From Clavibacter sp. VKM Ac-2872 (GTDB lineage: Bacteria; Actinomycetota; Actinomycetes; Actinomycetales; Microbacteriaceae), in NCBI RefSeq assembly GCF_015351105.1, contig NZ_JADKRR010000002.1, forward strand, positions 62,001 to 126,000: DNA of 64,000 bases. Reading direction: 5' to 3'. Position 1 is the stretch's first letter. The number at the start of each line of letters is the position of its first letter. Below are positions 19,119 to 32,662 of the stretch, piece by piece. Position numbers and translations under genes: made by a program. The notes under the pieces were generated by a model. It was not told where the DNA came from, did no database searches, and saw only the letters and a list, made by a program, of their open reading frames with translations.

Positions 19119-19197
19119 GACGCCTCCTCGGGTCCCCGGGCGTCGGGGGCCGCCGGGTCCCGCCCACTGTATCGCCGCGATGGTGCGGCGCCCGGGA

Positions 19198-19235
19198 GCG
19201 CCGGGCGGGGCACGGAGGGCGCCGGGCGGGGCACG
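19198..19235. repeat. Two copies of a 17-bp GC-rich unit
   Basis: GCGCCGGGCGGGGCACG occurs at 19198-19214 and 19219-19235, a 21-bp period, between rpoC's terminator and the preceding small gene. No function seen. Confidence 0.7.
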
Positions 19236-19256
19236 CCGGACCTGCCCGGGAACGAG

Positions 19257-19284
19257 GAAGGGCCCCGCCGGAGCGGGGCCCTTC
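19257..19284 (-). terminator. rpoBC operon terminator
   Basis: Perfect 12-bp stem GAAGGGCCCCGC / GCGGGGCCCTTC with a CGGA tetraloop, beginning 27 nt after the rpoC stop. No U-tract follows. Position and strength make it the end of the rpoB-rpoC transcript. Confidence 0.9.
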
Positions 19285-19311
19285 TCATCGTGCGCTCACG
19301 CGCCGGCGGTC

Positions 19312-22300
19312 CTAGTTGTAGGTGCCGGGCGTGTAGTCGTCCGAGCTGAAGCTGTCGAAGTCGACGAAGCTCAGGTCGGACTCGTTGAACACCGACTCAT
19401 CCGTGAAGATGCGGTTCGGGTAGCGCTCGGCCTTGGCCTCCTCCGTCGCGGTGACGGTAACGTCGCGGTACTTCGCGAGCCCCGTGCCGGCCGGGATCAG
19501 CTTGCCGATGATGACGTTCTCCTTGAGGCCCATCAGGGGGTCGGACTTGCCCTCCATGGCGGCCTGCGTGAGCACGCGGGTCGTCTCCTGGAAGGACGCG
19601 GCCGACAGCCACGACTCGGTCGCGAGCGAGGCCTTGGTGATGCCCATGACCTCCTGGCGGGCGGAGGCGGTCTTCTTGCCCTCCGTCAGCGTGGCGCGGT
19701 TGACCTCGTTGTAGCGGGCCCGGTCGACCAGCTCACCGGGGAGCAGGTCCGTGTCGCCGTGCTCGACGACCGTGACCTTGCGCAGCATCTGCCGCACGAT
19801 GACCTCGATGTGCTTGTCGTGGATCGGGACGCCCTGCGAGCGGTAGACGCCCTGGACACCGCCCACGAGGTGCTTCTGCACCTCGCGCACGCCCTTGACC
19901 CGGAGGACCTCCTTCGGGTCGATGGCGCCGACGTGCAGCTGCTGCCCGAGCTCGACGTGCTGGCCGTCCTCGACGAGGAGGGTCGCGCGCTTGAGCACCG
20001 GGTAGATGTGCGGCTCGTCGCCGTTGTCCGGGGTCAGGATCACCTTGCGGCTGCGATCCGTGTCCTCGATCGTGATGCGACCGGCGGCCTCCGCGATGGG
20101 CGACGCACCCTTGGGGGTGCGGGCCTCGAAGAGCTCCTGCACGCGGGGCAGACCCTGCGTGATGTCGTCCGCCGATGCCACACCACCGGTGTGGAAGGTG
20201 CGCATCGTGAGCTGCGTGCCGGGCTCGCCGATCGACTGGGCCGCGATGATGCCGACGGCCTCGCCGATGTCGACGAGCTTGCCCGTGGCGAGCGAGCGGC
20301 CGTAGCAGGCCGCGCACACGCCGACGGCGGACTCGCACGTGAGGACCGAGCGCACCTTGATCTCGTGCACGCCGGCCGCGATCAGGTGGTCGATCATGAC
20401 GTCGCCGACGTCGCTGCCCGCGGGGGCGACGACCTCGCCGGCCTCGTTGACCGCGTCGGCGGCCAGCGAGCGGGCGTACACCGAGTTCTCCACGTTGGAG
20501 TCGCGGACGGACGAGCCGTCGGCGGCCTTCGTGGCGATCGGCAGGTCGAGCCCGCGACCGGTGCCGCAGTCGTCCTCGCGGATGATGACGTCCTGCGACA
20601 CGTCCACCAGACGACGGGTGAGGTACCCGGAGTCGGCGGTGCGCAGCGCGGTGTCGGCCAGTCCCTTGCGGGCGCCGTGGGTGGAGATGAAGTACTCCGC
20701 CACCGTCAGGCCCTCGCGGTACGAGTGGACGATCGGGCGGGGGATGATCTCGCCCTTCGGGTTCGACACGAGGCCGCGCATGCCGGCGATCTGGCGGACC
20801 TGCATCCAGTTGCCTCGTGCCCCGGAGGACACCATGCGGTTGATGTTGTTGTCGGCGGGGAGGTTGTCCTCCATCGCCTTCGCGACCTCGGCCGTGGCCT
20901 TGTTCCAGATCTCGATGAGCTCCTGACGACGCTCGGCGTTCGTCGTGAGGCCCTTCTCGAACTGGCCCTGGACCTTGGCGGCCTGCTTCTCGTAGCCCGA
21001 CAGGATGGCCGCCTTGGTGGGCGGGGTCAGCACGTCGGAGAGCGCGACCGTGACGCCGGAGCGCGTGGCCCAGTAGAAGCCCGCGTCCTTGATCCGGTCG
21101 AGCGCAGCAGCGACCTCCACCTTCGGGTACCGCTCCGCGAGGTCGTTGACGATCTCGGAGAGCTTGCCCTTGTCGGCGACGGCCTCGATGTAGGGGTAGT
21201 CGACGGGCAGGGTCTCGTTGAACAGCGCGCGACCGAGGGTGGTCTCGAGCAGCACGGGACCGACCGTCTTGCCCTTCTCGTCGAGCTCGACGCCCTCGGG
21301 CGCCTCGCCCTCGCCGAAGTAGATGTCGTGCAGGCGGATGCGCACCTTGGCGTTGAGGTCCAGCGAGAGCTGGTCCTTCGCCAGGATGGCCTCGGCCACC
21401 GAGCTGAACGCGCGACCCTCACCGGCGACGCCCTCCTTGAGGGTGGTCAGGTGGTGCAGGCCGATGATCATGTCCTGCGTGGGCAGGGTGACCGGGCGTC
21501 CGTCCGACGGCTTGAGGATGTTGTTCGAGGCGAGCATCAGGATGCGCGCCTCGGCCTGGGCCTCGACCGACAGGGGCAGGTGGACGGCCATCTGGTCGCC
21601 GTCGAAGTCCGCGTTGAACGCGGCGCAGACGAGCGGGTGCAGCTGGATGGCCTTGCCCTCCACGAGCTGGGGCTCGAACGCCTGGATGCCCAGACGGTGG
21701 AGCGTGGGCGCGCGGTTGAGCAGCACGGGGCGCTCGCGGATGATCTCCTCGAGCACGTCCCAGACCTGTCCGCGGCTGCGCTCAACCATGCGCTTGGCGG
21801 CCTTGATGTTCTGGGCGTGGCTCAGGTCGATCAGGCGCTTGATGACGAACGGCTTGAACAGCTCGAGCGCCATCTGCTTGGGCAGACCGCACTGGTGCAG
21901 CTTGAGCTGCGGTCCGACGATGATGACCGAGCGGCCCGAGTAGTCCACGCGCTTGCCGAGCAGGTTCTGGCGGAACCGGCCCTGCTTGCCCTTCAGCATG
22001 TCGCTGAGGGACTTGAGCGCGCGGTTGCCGGTGCCCGTGACGGGACGACCGCGGCGGCCGTTGTCGAAGAGCGCGTCGACGGCCTCCTGCAGCATGCGCT
22101 TCTCGTTGTTGACGATGATCTCGGGGGCGCCGAGATCCAGCAGACGACGGAGGCGGTTGTTGCGGTTGATCACGCGGCGGTACAGGTCGTTCAGGTCGCT
22201 GGTCGCGAAGCGGCCTCCGTCGAGCTGCACCATGGGGCGCAGCTCCGGCGGGATGACCGGGACGACCTGCAGCACCATCGCGGCCGGCGAGTTGCCGGTG

Positions 22301-23211
22301 GCGAGGAAGGAGCTGACGACGCGCAGGCGCTTGATGGCGCGGATCTTCTTCTGGCCCTTGCCGGTGGCGATCTGCTCGCGGAGCAGCTCCCCCTCGGCCT
22401 CGAGGTCGAAGGCCTCCAGGCGCTTCTGGATCGCCTCGGCGCCCATGTGGGCCTCGAAGTAGATGCCGAAGCGGTCCTGCAGCTCGTGGAAGACGGCGTC
22501 CTCGGGCTTGAGCTCGCCGACCTTGAGGCTGCGGAACTCCTCCCAGACGCGCTCGAGGCGGGAGATGTCCTCGTCGAACGCCTTGCGCGTCTGACCCATC
22601 TCCTTCTCGGCGCCGTCCTTCGCGCGGCGCTTCTGGTCGCTCTTGGCGCCCTCGGCCTCCAGCGCGGCCAGGTCGGTCTCGAGGCGCCCGAGGCGCTCCG
22701 CGATCTGGCTGTCGCGCTGGTCCTGCAGGGTCTTGATCTCGAGCCGGAGCTCGTTCTCGAGGCCGGGCATGTCCTCGTGGCGAGCATCCTCGTCCACGCT
22801 GATCACCATGTAGGCGGCGAAGTAGATGACCTTCTCGAGGTCCTTCGGCGCCATGTCGAGCAGGTAGCCGAGGCGCGACGGGACGCCCTTGAAGTACCAG
22901 ATGTGCGTGACGGGCGCGGCGAGCTCGATGTGGCCCATGCGCTCGCGGCGGACCGCGGACTTGGTGACCTCGACGCCGCAGCGCTCGCAGACGATGCCCT
23001 TGAAGCGCACCCGCTTGTACTTGCCGCAGGAGCACTCCCAGTCGCGGCTGGGTCCGAAGATCTGCTCTCCGAAGAGGCCGTCCTTCTCGGGCTTCAGCGT
23101 GCGGTAGTTGATGGTCTCGGGCTTCTTGACCTCACCGTGCGACCAGCGGCGGATGTCGTCGGCCGTGGCCAGGCCGATCCGCAGCTCATCGAAAGTTGTT
23201 ACGTCGAGCAA
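19312..23211 (-). CDS. rpoC: DNA-directed RNA polymerase subunit beta'
   Basis: 1299 residues. The N-terminal zinc site is [20 protein letters not shown] (about residues 60-80). The catalytic magnesium loop [12 protein letters not shown] is present, as are the rudder/bridge-helix region ([17 protein letters not shown]...) and the second cysteine cluster [13 protein letters not shown]. The length and absence of large insertions match actinobacterial beta'. The gene starts 48 nt after rpoB with a purine-rich Shine-Dalgarno and forms the catalytic core of RNA polymerase with it. Confidence 0.98.
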   Translation of the reverse strand: MLDVTTFDELRIGLATADDIRRWSHGEVKKPETINYRTLKPEKDGLFGEQIFGPSRDWECSCGKYKRVRFKGIVCERCGVEVTKSAVRRERMGHIELAAPVTHIWYFKGVPSRLGYLLDMAPKDLEKVIYFAAYMVISVDEDARHEDMPGLENELRLEIKTLQDQRDSQIAERLGRLETDLAALEAEGAKSDQKRRAKDGAEKEMGQTRKAFDEDISRLERVWEEFRSLKVGELKPEDAVFHELQDRFGIYFEAHMGAEAIQKRLEAFDLEAEGELLREQIATGKGQKKIRAIKRLRVVSSFLATGNSPAAMVLQVVPVIPPELRPMVQLDGGRFATSDLNDLYRRVINRNNRLRRLLDLGAPEIIVNNEKRMLQEAVDALFDNGRRGRPVTGTGNRALKSLSDMLKGKQGRFRQNLLGKRVDYSGRSVIIVGPQLKLHQCGLPKQMALELFKPFVIKRLIDLSHAQNIKAAKRMVERSRGQVWDVLEEIIRERPVLLNRAPTLHRLGIQAFEPQLVEGKAIQLHPLVCAAFNADFDGDQMAVHLPLSVEAQAEARILMLASNNILKPSDGRPVTLPTQDMIIGLHHLTTLKEGVAGEGRAFSSVAEAILAKDQLSLDLNAKVRIRLHDIYFGEGEAPEGVELDEKGKTVGPVLLETTLGRALFNETLPVDYPYIEAVADKGKLSEIVNDLAERYPKVEVAAALDRIKDAGFYWATRSGVTVALSDVLTPPTKAAILSGYEKQAAKVQGQFEKGLTTNAERRQELIEIWNKATAEVAKAMEDNLPADNNINRMVSSGARGNWMQVRQIAGMRGLVSNPKGEIIPRPIVHSYREGLTVAEYFISTHGARKGLADTALRTADSGYLTRRLVDVSQDVIIREDDCGTGRGLDLPIATKAADGSSVRDSNVENSVYARSLAADAVNEAGEVVAPAGSDVGDVMIDHLIAAGVHEIKVRSVLTCESAVGVCAACYGRSLATGKLVDIGEAVGIIAAQSIGEPGTQLTMRTFHTGGVASADDITQGLPRVQELFEARTPKGASPIAEAAGRITIEDTDRSRKVILTPDNGDEPHIYPVLKRATLLVEDGQHVELGQQLHVGAIDPKEVLRVKGVREVQKHLVGGVQGVYRSQGVPIHDKHIEVIVRQMLRKVTVVEHGDTDLLPGELVDRARYNEVNRATLTEGKKTASARQEVMGITKASLATESWLSAASFQETTRVLTQAAMEGKSDPLMGLKENVIIGKLIPAGTGLAKYRDVTVTATEEAKAERYPNRIFTDESVFNESDLSFVDFDSFSSDDYTPGTYN

Positions 23212-23259
23212 TTTTCCTTCTCTCCTTGGAAAGCTTCGAGTCGAAAGTCTTGAGCGGGC

Positions 23260-26748
<3,489 letters not shown>

Positions 26749-26938
26749 GGAAATTACCTCCGTGGGCCCCGTCGGGCTCCGATGTCGTCGATACGCCGAG
26801 ACCGACCCGGGACGTGACCCGTGCCGATCCTGATGGAGTTGCTCGCCACACCTCGCGGGATGGGCTCGGGATGGACCCGAGCGCACACGATGACCGACCG
26901 CAATATGAAGGCAAAAGGGAGTGGGAGCGCAAAGGATC

Positions 26939-26967
26939 ACCATACGGGTCGCGACGCGCCATGTCCA
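26939..26967 (-). promoter_or_regulatory. rpoB promoter
   Basis: Minus strand TGGACA (26967-26962), exactly 17 nt, TATGGT (26944-26939). Both boxes fit the housekeeping sigma consensus. Transcription would start near 26932, giving a leader of about 185 nt. Confidence 0.6.
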
Positions 26968-27041
26968 GCGGAATCTTGCATCCTCGGCGTGTCTCGGTGT
27001 ATAACGTCCGGCTGCCCTGCCGCGCGGACCCTTCGTCCGCG

Positions 27042-27047
27042 TAGCGT
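27042..27047 (+). promoter_or_regulatory. -10 box of the MBL-fold gene, leaderless start
   Basis: TAGCGT, then 6 nt, then ATG at 27054. No Shine-Dalgarno precedes the ATG. Same arrangement as several other genes in the window. Confidence 0.55.
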
Positions 27048-27053
27048 CGGGGC

Positions 27054-27722
27054 ATGAGCGCACCCTGGCACGTGTCCCCCGGCGGCCCCTCGCACGTGCA
27101 CGTGGCGGGCGACGTGGAGATCCGGAAGGCCTCCGTCGGGCCCATGGACAACGACGCCTACCTCCTCACCGACCTCGACTCCGGCGAGCGCCTGCTCGTC
27201 GACGCCGCGGCCGACGTCGACCGCCTGCTGGCGCTCGTGGCGGAGCCCGGTCCCGTGGGCCGCCTCGCCGTCGTGGTCACCACCCACGGCCACGCGGACC
27301 ACCACGGCGCGCTCGCGGCCGTGTCCGACGCGACCGACGCGTCGTCCGCCGTCGGCGACGCGGACGCGGCCGACCTGCCCGTCGACGCCGACCGGCGCCT
27401 CGCGCACGGCGACGAGGTGGCGGTCGGCGGCGTGACGCTCGAGGTCGTCGCGCTCCGCGGGCACACCCCGGGGAGCGTCGCGCTCGTCCTCGAGCCGGGC
27501 GACGGGAGCACGCACCTGTTCACGGGCGACTCGCTCTTCCCGGGCGGCGTGGGGAGCACGCAGGGCGACGCCGACCGGTTCCGGCAGCTGATGGACGACG
27601 TCGAGGAGCGGATCTTCGCCCGCTTCCCCGACGACGCGCACGTGCACCCCGGCCACGGCGACTCGACGACGCTCGGCGCGGAACGCGGATCCCTGGCCGC
27701 CTGGCGCACGCGCGGCTGGTGA
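27054..27722 (+). CDS. MBL-fold metallo-hydrolase
   Basis: 222 residues. The metallo-beta-lactamase motif [10 protein letters not shown] (His78, His80, Asp82, His83) is followed by a GHTPGS histidine, [10 protein letters not shown] and HPGHGD, completing a two-metal site in glyoxalase II-like order. Lengths and motifs suit a hydroxyacylglutathione-hydrolase-like enzyme; the substrate is unknown, and actinobacteria without glutathione use mycothiol, so a thioester of that kind is possible. Transcribed divergently from rpoB, leaderless. Confidence 0.9.
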   Translation: MSAPWHVSPGGPSHVHVAGDVEIRKASVGPMDNDAYLLTDLDSGERLLVDAAADVDRLLALVAEPGPVGRLAVVVTTHGHADHHGALAAVSDATDASSAVGDADAADLPVDADRRLAHGDEVAVGGVTLEVVALRGHTPGSVALVLEPGDGSTHLFTGDSLFPGGVGSTQGDADRFRQLMDDVEERIFARFPDDAHVHPGHGDSTTLGAERGSLAAWRTRGW

Positions 27723-27763
27723 CGGGTCGGCCGCCCACCCCGACCGCGCGCGAGGTGGGCGCC

Positions 27764-27769
27764 TAGGCT
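27764..27769 (+). promoter_or_regulatory. -10 box, leaderless start
   Basis: TAGGCT, 6 nt (GAGGAG), ATG at 27776. The GAGGAG is too close to the ATG to act as a Shine-Dalgarno, so leaderless initiation is the better reading. Confidence 0.55.
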
Positions 27770-27775
27770 GAGGAG

Positions 27776-28633
27776 ATGCCCGAGCACCCGTCGACCGTCC
27801 TGTCCCTGAGCGGGCACCGGGCCGTCATCGAGCCCGACCGGTTCGTCCCGGGCGCCTACCAGCTCGTGGTCGACGGGACGCCCCAGTCCCACGTCAACAT
27901 GGACGACCCGGGCGAGCTGTTCTTCGAGTACGTGCAGCGCATGGGCCACGTCATCGACCTGATCGGCGACCCGGGCCAGCCCGTGACCGCGCTGCACCTC
28001 GGCGCCGGCGCGCTCACCATCCCGCGGTACGTCGAGGCGACCCGGCCCGGATCCCGCCAGCAGGTCATCGAGCTCGAGCAGGACCTCGTGGAGCTGGTGC
28101 GCGAGCACCTGCCGTGGTCGCGGAAGGCCTCCATCCGGCTGCGCTACGGGGACGCGCGCGAGGTCATGGGGCGGCTGCCGCAGGGGCTCCGCGGATCCGT
28201 CGACCTCGTCGTGGTGGACGTCTTCAGCGGCGCCCGCACGCCCGCCCACATCACGAGCCGCGACTTCTACGCGGAGGCCGCCGCGTTCCTCGCGCCCGGC
28301 GGGATCATGACGGTCAACGTCGCCGACGGGCACGGCCTCCGGTTCGCCCGCGGCCAGGCCGCGACCATCCAGGACGTGCTGCCGCACGTGGCCGCGCTCG
28401 CCGAGACGCAGGTGCTCAAGGGACGGCGGTTCGGCAACGTCGTGTTCGCCGCGTCCGCCACCCCGCTGCCGCTCGACTTCGTGCCCCGCCTGCTCGCGGG
28501 CGGTCCCCATCCCGCCAAGGTCGTCGAGGGCCGCGAGCTCGCCGACTTCATCGCGGGCGCCTCCGTCGTCACCGACGCGACCGCCGTCCCGTCCCCCTCC
28601 CCCGCCCGCAGCATCTTCCAGACGAAGCCCTGA
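27776..28633 (+). CDS. Spermidine synthase-like protein (SAM-dependent Rossmann fold)
   Basis: 285 residues. LHLGAGALTIPRYVEATRPGS is a class I methyltransferase-type motif I, followed by QVIELEQDLVELVREHLPW and the acidic DLVVVDVFSGARTPAHITSRDF, the order found in spermidine synthases and their uncharacterised actinobacterial relatives. The full polyamine-binding set is not evident, so a true aminopropyltransferase is uncertain. It ends with a Pro/Ser tail. It stands alone, 47 nt before the next lipoprotein gene. Confidence 0.85.
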   Translation: MPEHPSTVLSLSGHRAVIEPDRFVPGAYQLVVDGTPQSHVNMDDPGELFFEYVQRMGHVIDLIGDPGQPVTALHLGAGALTIPRYVEATRPGSRQQVIELEQDLVELVREHLPWSRKASIRLRYGDAREVMGRLPQGLRGSVDLVVVDVFSGARTPAHITSRDFYAEAAAFLAPGGIMTVNVADGHGLRFARGQAATIQDVLPHVAALAETQVLKGRRFGNVVFAASATPLPLDFVPRLLAGGPHPAKVVEGRELADFIAGASVVTDATAVPSPSPARSIFQTKP

Positions 28634-28679
28634 CCGGGCTCCCCCGGGCATCGACGCCCGCCGATCCACCGGAGTCACC

Positions 28680-29864
28680 ATGAACCGCCGCTCCCGCACC
28701 CGCCCGGCGCGCGTCGCCGCCGTCGCATTCGCCGCCCTCGTCGCGCTGACGGGCTGCACCACCGACGACGGCGCGCCCGTGGACGTGCGGGCCACGGAGC
28801 CACCCGCGCCCTCCCCCACCAGCACGGACGCGGACCCGGCCGGCGTCGCGCCGTCCGGCACGCCGACCGCGCTCGCATCCGACCTCGTGTCGCCGTGGTC
28901 CATCGCCGAGCTGCCGTCGGGATCCCTCCTCGTCAGCGAGCGCGACACCTCGCGCATCGTGGAGGTGCTGGCCGACGGGACGGCGCGGGTCGCCGGCACG
29001 ATCGCGGGCGTGGGGCCGCAGGGCGAGGGCGGGCTGCTCGGGATCGCGGTGCGCGTGCTGGACGGCGGCACGCAGCTCTACGCGTACTTCACGAGCTCCA
29101 CCGACAACCGCATCGTGCGCATGGACGTGACGGGCGGGCCGGGGTCGCTCGGGCTCAGCGCGGCCGAGGACATCGTGACGGGGATCCCCCGCGACACCAC
29201 CCACGACGGCGGCCGCATCGCGTTCGGCCCCGACGGCATGCTCTACGCGACCACCGGCGACGCCAACCTCCGCGACGCCGCGCAGGATCCGATCTCGCTC
29301 GCGGGCAAGATCCTCCGCCTCACGCCCGACGGGCAGGGACCGGCGGACAACCCGACGCCGGGATCGCCCGTGTACTCGATGGGACACCGCAACCCGCAGG
29401 GGATCGCGTGGGACGCGGCGGGGAACCTCTGGGCGGCGGAGTTCGGCCAGGACACGTGGGACGAGCTGAACCTCATCGAGCCCGGCGGGAACTACGGCTG
29501 GCCGGTCGTGGAGGGCGCGACGGACGACCCCGCCGACGACGCGTACATCGACCCGGTCCGCCAGTGGGCCACCGACGACGCGAGCCCGAGCGGCATCGCG
29601 ATCACCGGCGACACGATCTTCATGGCCGGCCTCGGCGGCCAGCGCCTCTGGGTGATCCGGCCGGGCGCGGTGGTCACCGACCCGATCCCCGACGACCGCG
29701 TGACCGAGTTCTACACGCGCGAGTTCGGGCGGATCCGCGACGTGCAGGCGGCGCCCGACGGCTCGCTGCGCATGCTCACCGGCAACACCGACGGCCGCGG
29801 GACGCCGCGCGCCGGCGACGACCAGCTGCTCCGCGTCGAGCTCATGCCGATCCAGGCGGGATAA
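28680..29864 (+). CDS. PQQ-type sugar dehydrogenase lipoprotein (glucose/sorbosone family)
   Basis: 394 residues. Signal peptide with lipobox VALTGC (Cys26), a Pro/Ser/Thr linker, then a beta-propeller: LASDLVSPWSIAELPSGSLLVSERD, HDGGRIAFGPDGMLYATTGDA, GHRNPQGIAWD, WAAEFGQDTWDELNLIEPGGNYGWP. These match the soluble aldose sugar dehydrogenase family, which oxidises sugars with PQQ at the cell surface. No PQQ synthesis genes are nearby, so the holoenzyme depends on PQQ from elsewhere or the protein has another role. Confidence 0.9.
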   Translation: MNRRSRTRPARVAAVAFAALVALTGCTTDDGAPVDVRATEPPAPSPTSTDADPAGVAPSGTPTALASDLVSPWSIAELPSGSLLVSERDTSRIVEVLADGTARVAGTIAGVGPQGEGGLLGIAVRVLDGGTQLYAYFTSSTDNRIVRMDVTGGPGSLGLSAAEDIVTGIPRDTTHDGGRIAFGPDGMLYATTGDANLRDAAQDPISLAGKILRLTPDGQGPADNPTPGSPVYSMGHRNPQGIAWDAAGNLWAAEFGQDTWDELNLIEPGGNYGWPVVEGATDDPADDAYIDPVRQWATDDASPSGIAITGDTIFMAGLGGQRLWVIRPGAVVTDPIPDDRVTEFYTREFGRIRDVQAAPDGSLRMLTGNTDGRGTPRAGDDQLLRVELMPIQAG

Positions 29865-29867
29865 TCT
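29862..29867 (+). promoter_or_regulatory. -10 box, leaderless start
   Basis: TAATCT, 6 nt (CGTCCT), GTG at 29874. The box overlaps the stop codon region of the upstream dehydrogenase gene, and no Shine-Dalgarno is present. Confidence 0.55.
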
Positions 29868-29873
29868 CGTCCT

Positions 29874-30404
29874 GTGACAGGCACCGCGATCATCATCGGC
29901 TACGACAGGGACACCCTCCGGGAGAAGGTGGACCTGCGGGCGGCCGGCGAGCGGCTGGACGAGCTGGAGGCCCTCAGGAGCCTCTCCGCCATCACCGAGA
30001 AGGTCGCGCTGCTGCGCATGCTGGGCCGGCTCGACGAGGCCTGGGACATGGCGAACGCGGCCGTCCGCCAGGCGCGCTTCACGGGCGACCGGGAGACGCT
30101 GCTCGCGTGCCGCATCCGCCGCGCGCAGGTGCAGCAGTACCAGGGCAAGCTCGACATCGCGCTGCAGGACCTCGGCGGCTGCGTCGACGAGGCCCGCGCT
30201 CACGAGTGGTACGCGCTGGAGGCGTTCGCGCTCCAGCACCGCGGCAAGGTGCACTTCGACCGGGGCGACTACCGCCTCGCGCTCTCCGACTTCGAGGACG
30301 CGTACACGCTCCGCACCCGCGAGGGCCTGCCGAGCGACCAGCTGGAGAGCTCGGCGCTCGCGATCGACGTCGCCAAGGAGCGCATCGCCGCCCAGCCCGC
30401 GTGA
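29874..30404 (+). CDS. Tetratricopeptide-like helical repeat protein
   Basis: 176 residues from GTG. Repeating helical hairpins of TPR type can be seen: EKVALLRMLGRLDEAWDMANAAVRQA, RRAQVQQYQGKLDIALQDLGGCVDEA and LQHRGKVHFDRGDYRLALSDFEDAY, each with the small-residue/Asp pattern of TPR units. It is cytoplasmic with no catalytic motif. Such small TPR proteins act as adaptors; the partner is unknown. Its own leaderless promoter separates it from the dehydrogenase upstream. Confidence 0.8.
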   Translation: MTGTAIIIGYDRDTLREKVDLRAAGERLDELEALRSLSAITEKVALLRMLGRLDEAWDMANAAVRQARFTGDRETLLACRIRRAQVQQYQGKLDIALQDLGGCVDEARAHEWYALEAFALQHRGKVHFDRGDYRLALSDFEDAYTLRTREGLPSDQLESSALAIDVAKERIAAQPA

Positions 30405-30440
30405 TGGGCTCCCCCCGACCCCGGCACCGGACGGCCGACC

Positions 30441-30938
30441 GTGGCTGACCTCGCCCGGGTGCGGATCTGGGCCGAGGCCCTGATCGCGCTCCACCTCGAC
30501 CCGTCGTGGACCTTCGCGTTCGACCACGCCCGCACGCGCGCGGGCGCCTGCCACTACGGCGACAGGCGGATCACCGTCTCGCGGCACCTGGCGGGCCGGT
30601 TCGAGGACGACGAGATCCACCAGGTGCTGCTGCACGAGGTCGCGCACGCGCTCGCCGGATCCCGCGCGGGCCACGGCCCGAGGTGGAAGGCGACGGCCGC
30701 CGAGCTCGGCTACGAGGGGTCGCGGCTGCACTCGGGCGCCGTCGCCGAGGAGCTCGCGCCCTGGGTGGGCGCCTGCCCGGCGGGCCACGCCCACTTCCGC
30801 TACCGGAAGCCGACCCGGCCGCTCGCCTGCGGGCTGTGCTCGAAGCGGTTCGACGCGGCGCACCTCATCGCGTGGACGAAGCGCGAGGTGCCGTCGGGGG
30901 CCGCCCCGGCCGCTGCTCGGCGCGAGGGCGCCGCGTGA
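30441..30938 (+). CDS. SprT-like zinc metalloprotease-domain protein
   Basis: 165 residues from a GTG. The gluzincin motif HEVAHALAG (His65, Glu66, His69) is followed by GHGPRWK with the probable third ligand His78, the SprT/Spartan signature. The C-terminal CPAGH...CGLCSK segment is a zinc-ribbon. Eukaryotic relatives cleave DNA-protein crosslinks; the role of bacterial SprT is not settled. The stop overlaps the GTG of the next gene (GTGA), so the two are co-translated. Confidence 0.9.
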   Translation: MADLARVRIWAEALIALHLDPSWTFAFDHARTRAGACHYGDRRITVSRHLAGRFEDDEIHQVLLHEVAHALAGSRAGHGPRWKATAAELGYEGSRLHSGAVAEELAPWVGACPAGHAHFRYRKPTRPLACGLCSKRFDAAHLIAWTKREVPSGAAPAAARREGAA

Positions 30939-31618
30939 GCCGGGCGCCGGGATCCGAGCGGCCGACGGGCCAGTGGATCACCGACCCCGACGGGCTGCGC
31001 TGGTTCCTCGACACGGGAGCCGTGAGCCTCGACCTCGCCTACACGGGCGCGCTGGGGGATCCGGAGCCGCGCGAGGCGCTGCCCGACGCGGCCGCCCTCG
31101 GCGCGTGGCTGAGCGAGCACCTCGCGCCCGTGTCGGAGCCGGGCGAGCGCGACCTCGCGGACGCCCGCACGCTCCGGCAGGCGATCGGCGACATCGCGGC
31201 GGCCATCGCCGACGGCGGCGAGCCCGCGCCGCGCGACATCGACGTCCTCAACCTCTACGCGGCGACGCCCGACCTCCCGCCGACGCTCGGCGGCGGATCC
31301 CGCCAGGCCGGCCGCGCGCTCGCCCGGCCCGCGCAGGCGCTCGCGTCGGCGGCGCGCGACGCGGTGGCGGTGTTCGGGGCCGGATCCGAGCGGATCCACC
31401 GCTGCTCGGCCGACGACTGCACCGTGCTGTACCTCGACACCACGCGCTCGGGCACGCGGCGCTGGTGCTCCATGCGCCGCTGCGGCAACCGCGCCAAGGT
31501 GCGCGCCCACCGGGCCAGGCAGCTGCGGGAGCGGCGGACGGGAATCCCGGCGCGGGTGGCGCCCGTGCGTCCCGCGCTCGCGTCCGCCCCCGCGGACGAC
31601 GACGGCCCGGGAGCCTGA
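30935..31618 (+). CDS. CGNR zinc-finger (ABATE-domain) protein
   Basis: 227 residues from GTG at 30935. The N-terminal part (GLRWFLDTGAVSLDLAYTG...) is of the ABATE type found in putative stress-responsive regulators; the C-terminal part is the CGNR finger HRCSADDCTVLYLDTTRSG followed by RRWCSMRRCGNRAKVRAHR. The family is thought to bind DNA and is often annotated as a regulator, but experimental data are few. Coupled to the SprT-like gene by a 4-nt overlap. Confidence 0.88.
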   Translation: MSRAPGSERPTGQWITDPDGLRWFLDTGAVSLDLAYTGALGDPEPREALPDAAALGAWLSEHLAPVSEPGERDLADARTLRQAIGDIAAAIADGGEPAPRDIDVLNLYAATPDLPPTLGGGSRQAGRALARPAQALASAARDAVAVFGAGSERIHRCSADDCTVLYLDTTRSGTRRWCSMRRCGNRAKVRAHRARQLRERRTGIPARVAPVRPALASAPADDDGPGA

Positions 31619-31631
31619 GCCCCCGGGCCGT
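31602..31631. terminator. Bidirectional terminator between convergent genes
   Basis: ACGGCCCGGG / CCCGGGCCGT, 10 bp, with a 10-nt loop that contains the CGNR gene stop. It lies between that gene (plus) and the DUF427 gene (minus), so it can serve both. Confidence 0.6.
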
Positions 31632-31646
31632 GCCTGCGGATCCGCG

Positions 31647-31949
31647 TCACTCGCCGACGCGGACCTCCTTCCAGAACGCGACGTAGCCGCTGTAGTCCTT
31701 GCCCACGCGGTCGAACGACGACGGGATGGGCGTCGGGTACGACCACGCGCGGTCCTGCAGCACGGTGTCGCCGTCCTTGACGGAGAAGTACTGCGTGTCG
31801 CCCTTCCACGGGCAGTGGTACGGCGTGGCGGTCTCGGCGAGCAGCGACATGTCGACGCTGGCGGGCGGGAAGTACCAGTTGCCCTCGATCTCGATGAGCT
31901 CGTCCTTCGGGGCCTCGGCGACGGTGACGCCGTTGATGACTGCCTTCAT
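31647..31949 (-). CDS. DUF427 domain protein
   Basis: 100 residues. Contains the conserved GNWYFPPASVDMSLL, TPYHCPWKGDTQYFSV and AWSYPTP...GYVAFW segments of the DUF427 (nucleotidyltransferase-like beta) family. ATG at 31949 with GGAAGG 7 nt upstream. Function unknown; single-domain versions like this are common in actinobacteria. It is separated by 122 nt from the ComB-like gene upstream on the same strand. Confidence 0.88.
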   Translation of the reverse strand: MKAVINGVTVAEAPKDELIEIEGNWYFPPASVDMSLLAETATPYHCPWKGDTQYFSVKDGDTVLQDRAWSYPTPIPSSFDRVGKDYSGYVAFWKEVRVGE

Positions 31950-32071
31950 GTGATGACCTTCCGGTTGCGTGGCGTCGTCACGGGGGCGGCGCCTGATGCC
32001 CAGGGGAACACGCGCTCCTGGGTGCCCATTCCGAGAGGACGTCACGCGGATGCCGCGGCCCGCGCGCGGCC

Positions 32072-32662
32072 TCAGGCGTCGCGGTGGAGGCGGTGCACGA
32101 CGACGTCGGCCGGGCCCGCGGCGAGCGCCTCGGCCACCAGGCCGTCGTGGCCCGCGGCGTCGAGCCGGCGCGCGGCGACGCTCGCGGTGATCAGGTGCCC
32201 GACGGCCGGCCGGAGCTGCTGGTACGCGGCGCACGCGACGGCGGCCTCGGGCGACGTCGCGTCGATCCCGAGCGCGGCGAGCGCGTCGACCACGGCGCCC
32301 GCGGCGAGCTGGTCCTCGGCGCCCGCGCGCCAGGATCCGTCGGCCTCGACCGTGCCGGCGGCGACGACGGCGACGTACGCGCGGCGGCCGAGGGCGGTCT
32401 GGAGGGCGAGGATCCAGTCGGCGACGGCCGGGGCGTCCGCGAGGCCGGCGCTCACCACGGCGGGCCGGGCCGGCATGCTCGCGAGGACCTCGTCGCGGCG
32501 GGCGGCCGTGGGCGGCGGGACGGAGGGCAGGGCGTCGACCCAGACGATGACGTCGGCCCCGGCGGCGATGCGGCGGGCGCCGGCCACGCCGCCGTCGAAC
32601 CGGACCTGGTAGCGGGCCTGCGTCGACGGGTCGGGGTGTGCGGCGTCAGCGGAGGAGGTCAC
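32072..32662 (-). CDS. Divergent ComB (2-phosphosulfolactate phosphatase) family protein
   Basis: 196 residues from GTG at 32662. RYQVRFDGGVAGARRIAAGADVIVWVDAL and the later EADGSWRAGAEDQLAAGAVVDAL and CAAYQQLR...GLVAEAL blocks follow the ComB fold in order. The usual VDVLSFSTT-type catalytic stretch is replaced by VDALPSVPPPT, so phosphatase activity may be lost. No coenzyme M or sulfolactate genes are near. The start overlaps the stop of the EVE-domain gene (GTGA), so the pair is translated together. Confidence 0.75.
   Translation of the reverse strand: MTSSADAAHPDPSTQARYQVRFDGGVAGARRIAAGADVIVWVDALPSVPPPTAARRDEVLASMPARPAVVSAGLADAPAVADWILALQTALGRRAYVAVVAAGTVEADGSWRAGAEDQLAAGAVVDALAALGIDATSPEAAVACAAYQQLRPAVGHLITASVAARRLDAAGHDGLVAEALAAGPADVVVHRLHRDA

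Larger units (their letters stand above)
26749..27053 (-). promoter_or_regulatory. rpoB leader and promoter region
   Basis: 305 nt between the divergent rpoB and MBL-hydrolase genes. It contains the probable rpoB promoter (26939-26967), a leader of about 180 nt with GGAGG before the TTG, and at its other end the -10 box of the MBL gene (27042-27047). No ORF in the leader is convincing. Confidence 0.6.

Noticed and set aside
18958-23253. 1431-codon open frame on the plus strand opposite rpoC
   Set aside because: Antisense shadow of a highly conserved gene; no recognisable protein.
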